NCBI GenBank assembly: GCA_041675865.1
Contig: JBAYTA010000104.1
Coordinates: forward strand, 1-5,741
Length of the DNA stretch: 5,741 bases
From: DUVT01 sp041675865
GTDB taxonomy: Bacteria > Bacillota_I > Bacilli_A > ML615J-28 > CAG-698
Direction: 5' to 3'
Numbering within the stretch: position 1 is the first letter of the stretch; each line of letters begins with the position of its first letter. The notes under the pieces were generated by a model that worked only from the letters and a program-made list of their open reading frames with translations, did no database searches and had not been told where the DNA came from. The position numbers and the translations under genes were made by a program. This document shows, in pieces, positions 4,352 to 5,741 of this stretch.

Positions 4352-5695
4352 TCATAGAAGAATTCCTTTATCAGCAATTTGTTTTCTAAGTTCATCACTT
4401 AATTCAAAATTCTTAGCTCTTCTTGCAGCTTCATATTCCCTAACAAGTTTTTTGTCTTCTTCTTCTAAAGGTTCTATATTGGTTTCAATCCCTAAAACCC
4501 ATAGCATATCTGTAAACAAACTATAACAACTAGCTAGTTTTTCTCTATCTAATTCTTTAGCTCTTAATAATGTATTAGATAGTTTTGATAGATTGATAAT
4601 TGAAGTTATAGCATTCGCAGTATTAAAATCATTACTCATAGCTTCAATAAACTCAGTTTTTAGTTTCTCAATTTCACTATCTTTTTTACCTAAATCAATA
4701 TCTTCTAATTCAATCTTTCTATATAAGTTATTATAACTTCTTCTAATCTTCTCATACTCTGTTGCAGCTTGATCCAATAATTCTTCACGATAATTTAAAG
4801 GTTGACGATATGGAACATTCAATACCATAAAACGATATATTTGATAGTCAACTTTATCTAATAAATCATTAGCCCAAATTACATTACCTACTGATTTACT
4901 CATCTTTTCACCACTTAAATCGATTCTTCCATTATGCATCCAGTAGTTTGCAATTGTATGATCATGCGAGCACATAGACTGTGCTATTTCATTATCATGA
5001 TGGGGAAACTTTAAATCTAGTCCTCCCCCATGGATATCTATCTTATCTTTAAAGATATTATTAATCATAACGACACATTCAGTATGCCAACCAGGTCTTC
5101 CCTCACTCCAAGGAGATTTCCATCTTAATCCTGTAAGAGTCTCTTTCCATAAAGTAAAATCAACAGGATTTTTCTTTTTATCATTAGTTTCAACTCTTGC
5201 ACCTTGGATTAAGTTTTCAATTGTTTGTGAACTTAAAACCCCATAATTATCAATCTTACTCACATCAAAATAAACATCTCCATCAGAAACATAAGCTCCA
5301 CCTTTAGTAATTAAGATTCCAATATAATCAATAATTTCTTGCATATTTTCTGTTACTTTTGGATTCTTATCATGAGGAATAATGTTTAATCTATTATAAG
5401 TCTCACTAATTTCCTTAATATATTTTTCACTAACTTCAGCTTCACTAATACCTTCTTCTTCTGCTCTTGTAATTATCTTATCATCAATATCAGTAAAATT
5501 AGATACATAAGTTACTTTGTATCCTAAATACTTAAAGAATCTTGCAACAACATCAAAAAAGATAATAGGTCTAGAATTACCAATATGCATGAAGTTGTAA
5601 ACTGTTGGTCCACATACATACATAGTAAGTTCATTTTCTTTAATAGGTTTAAAATCTTCTATTTTTTTAGTTAGTGAATTGTAAATTTTTATCAT
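4352..5695 (-). CDS. cysS: Cysteinyl-tRNA synthetase
   Basis: This class I synthetase attaches cysteine to tRNA-Cys in the cytoplasm. The 447-residue protein shows the zinc/cysteine site CGPTVYN (Cys28) and the HIGH-type motif HIGN (37-40). Further marks are FTDIDDKII (67-75), GWHTEC (zinc ligand Cys207), HGGGLDLKFPHHDNE (222-236, ligands His232 and Glu236) and KMSKS (264-268). The helical anticodon-side domain follows from about 300. The protein ends at ADKGILL, without the EDTxxGTxWRR-like tail seen in Bacillus and many others, so it is about 15 residues shorter at the end. The tail is variable, and all catalytic motifs are intact. It is the first visible gene of the operon. Its ATG has GGTGG 4 nt upstream. 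Only 46 nt of upstream sequence is present, so T-box control cannot be judged. Confidence 0.97.
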   Translation of the reverse strand: MIKIYNSLTKKIEDFKPIKENELTMYVCGPTVYNFMHIGNSRPIIFFDVVARFFKYLGYKVTYVSNFTDIDDKIITRAEEEGISEAEVSEKYIKEISETYNRLNIIPHDKNPKVTENMQEIIDYIGILITKGGAYVSDGDVYFDVSKIDNYGVLSSQTIENLIQGARVETNDKKKNPVDFTLWKETLTGLRWKSPWSEGRPGWHTECVVMINNIFKDKIDIHGGGLDLKFPHHDNEIAQSMCSHDHTIANYWMHNGRIDLSGEKMSKSVGNVIWANDLLDKVDYQIYRFMVLNVPYRQPLNYREELLDQAATEYEKIRRSYNNLYRKIELEDIDLGKKDSEIEKLKTEFIEAMSNDFNTANAITSIINLSKLSNTLLRAKELDREKLASCYSLFTDMLWVLGIETNIEPLEEEDKKLVREYEAARRAKNFELSDELRKQIADKGILL

Positions 5696-5730
5696 AATAC
5701 CACCATTTCAAATTAATACTTCACAATAAT

Positions 5731-5736
5731 ATTATA
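5731..5736 (-). promoter_or_regulatory. Possible -10 box of the cysS operon
   Basis: A perfect TATAAT on the minus strand lies 35 nt before the cysS start. The -35 box would fall outside the window, so this cannot be confirmed. If real, the leader is only about 30 nt and would leave no room for a T-box. Confidence 0.4.
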
Positions 5737-5741
5737 CGCAA

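Noticed and set aside
4339..4398. GTG at 4398 or ATG at 4395 as the mrnC start
   Set aside because: No ribosome site precedes either, and they would place 60 nt of mrnC inside cysS; the ATG at 4338 has a well-spaced GAGGA.
5696..5741. T-box leader of cysS
   Set aside because: Only 46 nt are visible and a possible -10 box lies 35 nt before the start; nothing resembling a T-box is present.
1..5741. UGA=Trp genetic code
   Set aside because: TGA ends cysS and mrnC at the expected places, and conserved Trp residues are TGG.

Overview
The window looks like chromosomal DNA from a low-GC, AT-rich Gram-positive-related bacterium (Firmicutes/Mollicutes side). The minus strand carries the conserved Bacillus-type block cysS - mrnC - rlmB - sigH-like - rpmG - secE - nusG, read from right to left. 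TGA is used as a stop (cysS, mrnC), and Trp residues expected in conserved proteins are encoded by TGG. The code is therefore the standard bacterial one, not the UGA=Trp code of Mycoplasma and Spiroplasma. The AT richness, the long three-segment SecE and the shrunken SigH-like factor suggest an Acholeplasma/Izemoplasma-like lineage or a low-GC Erysipelotrichia/Bacilli relative. That placement is inference.

Right part (about 1512-5741, minus strand): a compact housekeeping operon. cysS (cysteinyl-tRNA synthetase), mrnC (Mini-RNase III, 23S rRNA maturation), rlmB (23S rRNA ribose methyltransferase) and a SigH-family sigma factor are packed with 8-nt overlaps to 13-nt gaps. A second promoter (TTGACA, 17 nt, TAAAAT) lies across the 3' end of the sigma gene. 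It should drive rpmG (L33, too short to stand out as an ORF), secE and nusG. Two hairpin terminators follow nusG. One of them is symmetrical and also ends the convergent plus-strand transcript. The block thus joins tRNA charging, rRNA processing and modification, a ribosomal protein, protein export and transcription elongation.

Left part (1-1440): an accessory module. A LURP-one-related (YxjI-like) gene runs leftwards off the window edge. Divergent from it is a two-gene plus-strand unit: an XRE-type repressor with a helical-repeat tail, overlapped by a small protein made almost only of the same roughly 28-residue repeat. The shared 150-bp intergenic region has promoters in both directions. 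It also has three copies of GCAAC/GTTGC placed like operator sites around the XRE promoter. This is the least ordinary part of the window: the repeat array crosses the gene boundary, so the pair may be a split regulator or a regulator with its own cofactor.

No RNA genes, CRISPR arrays, insertion sequences or phage genes were seen.
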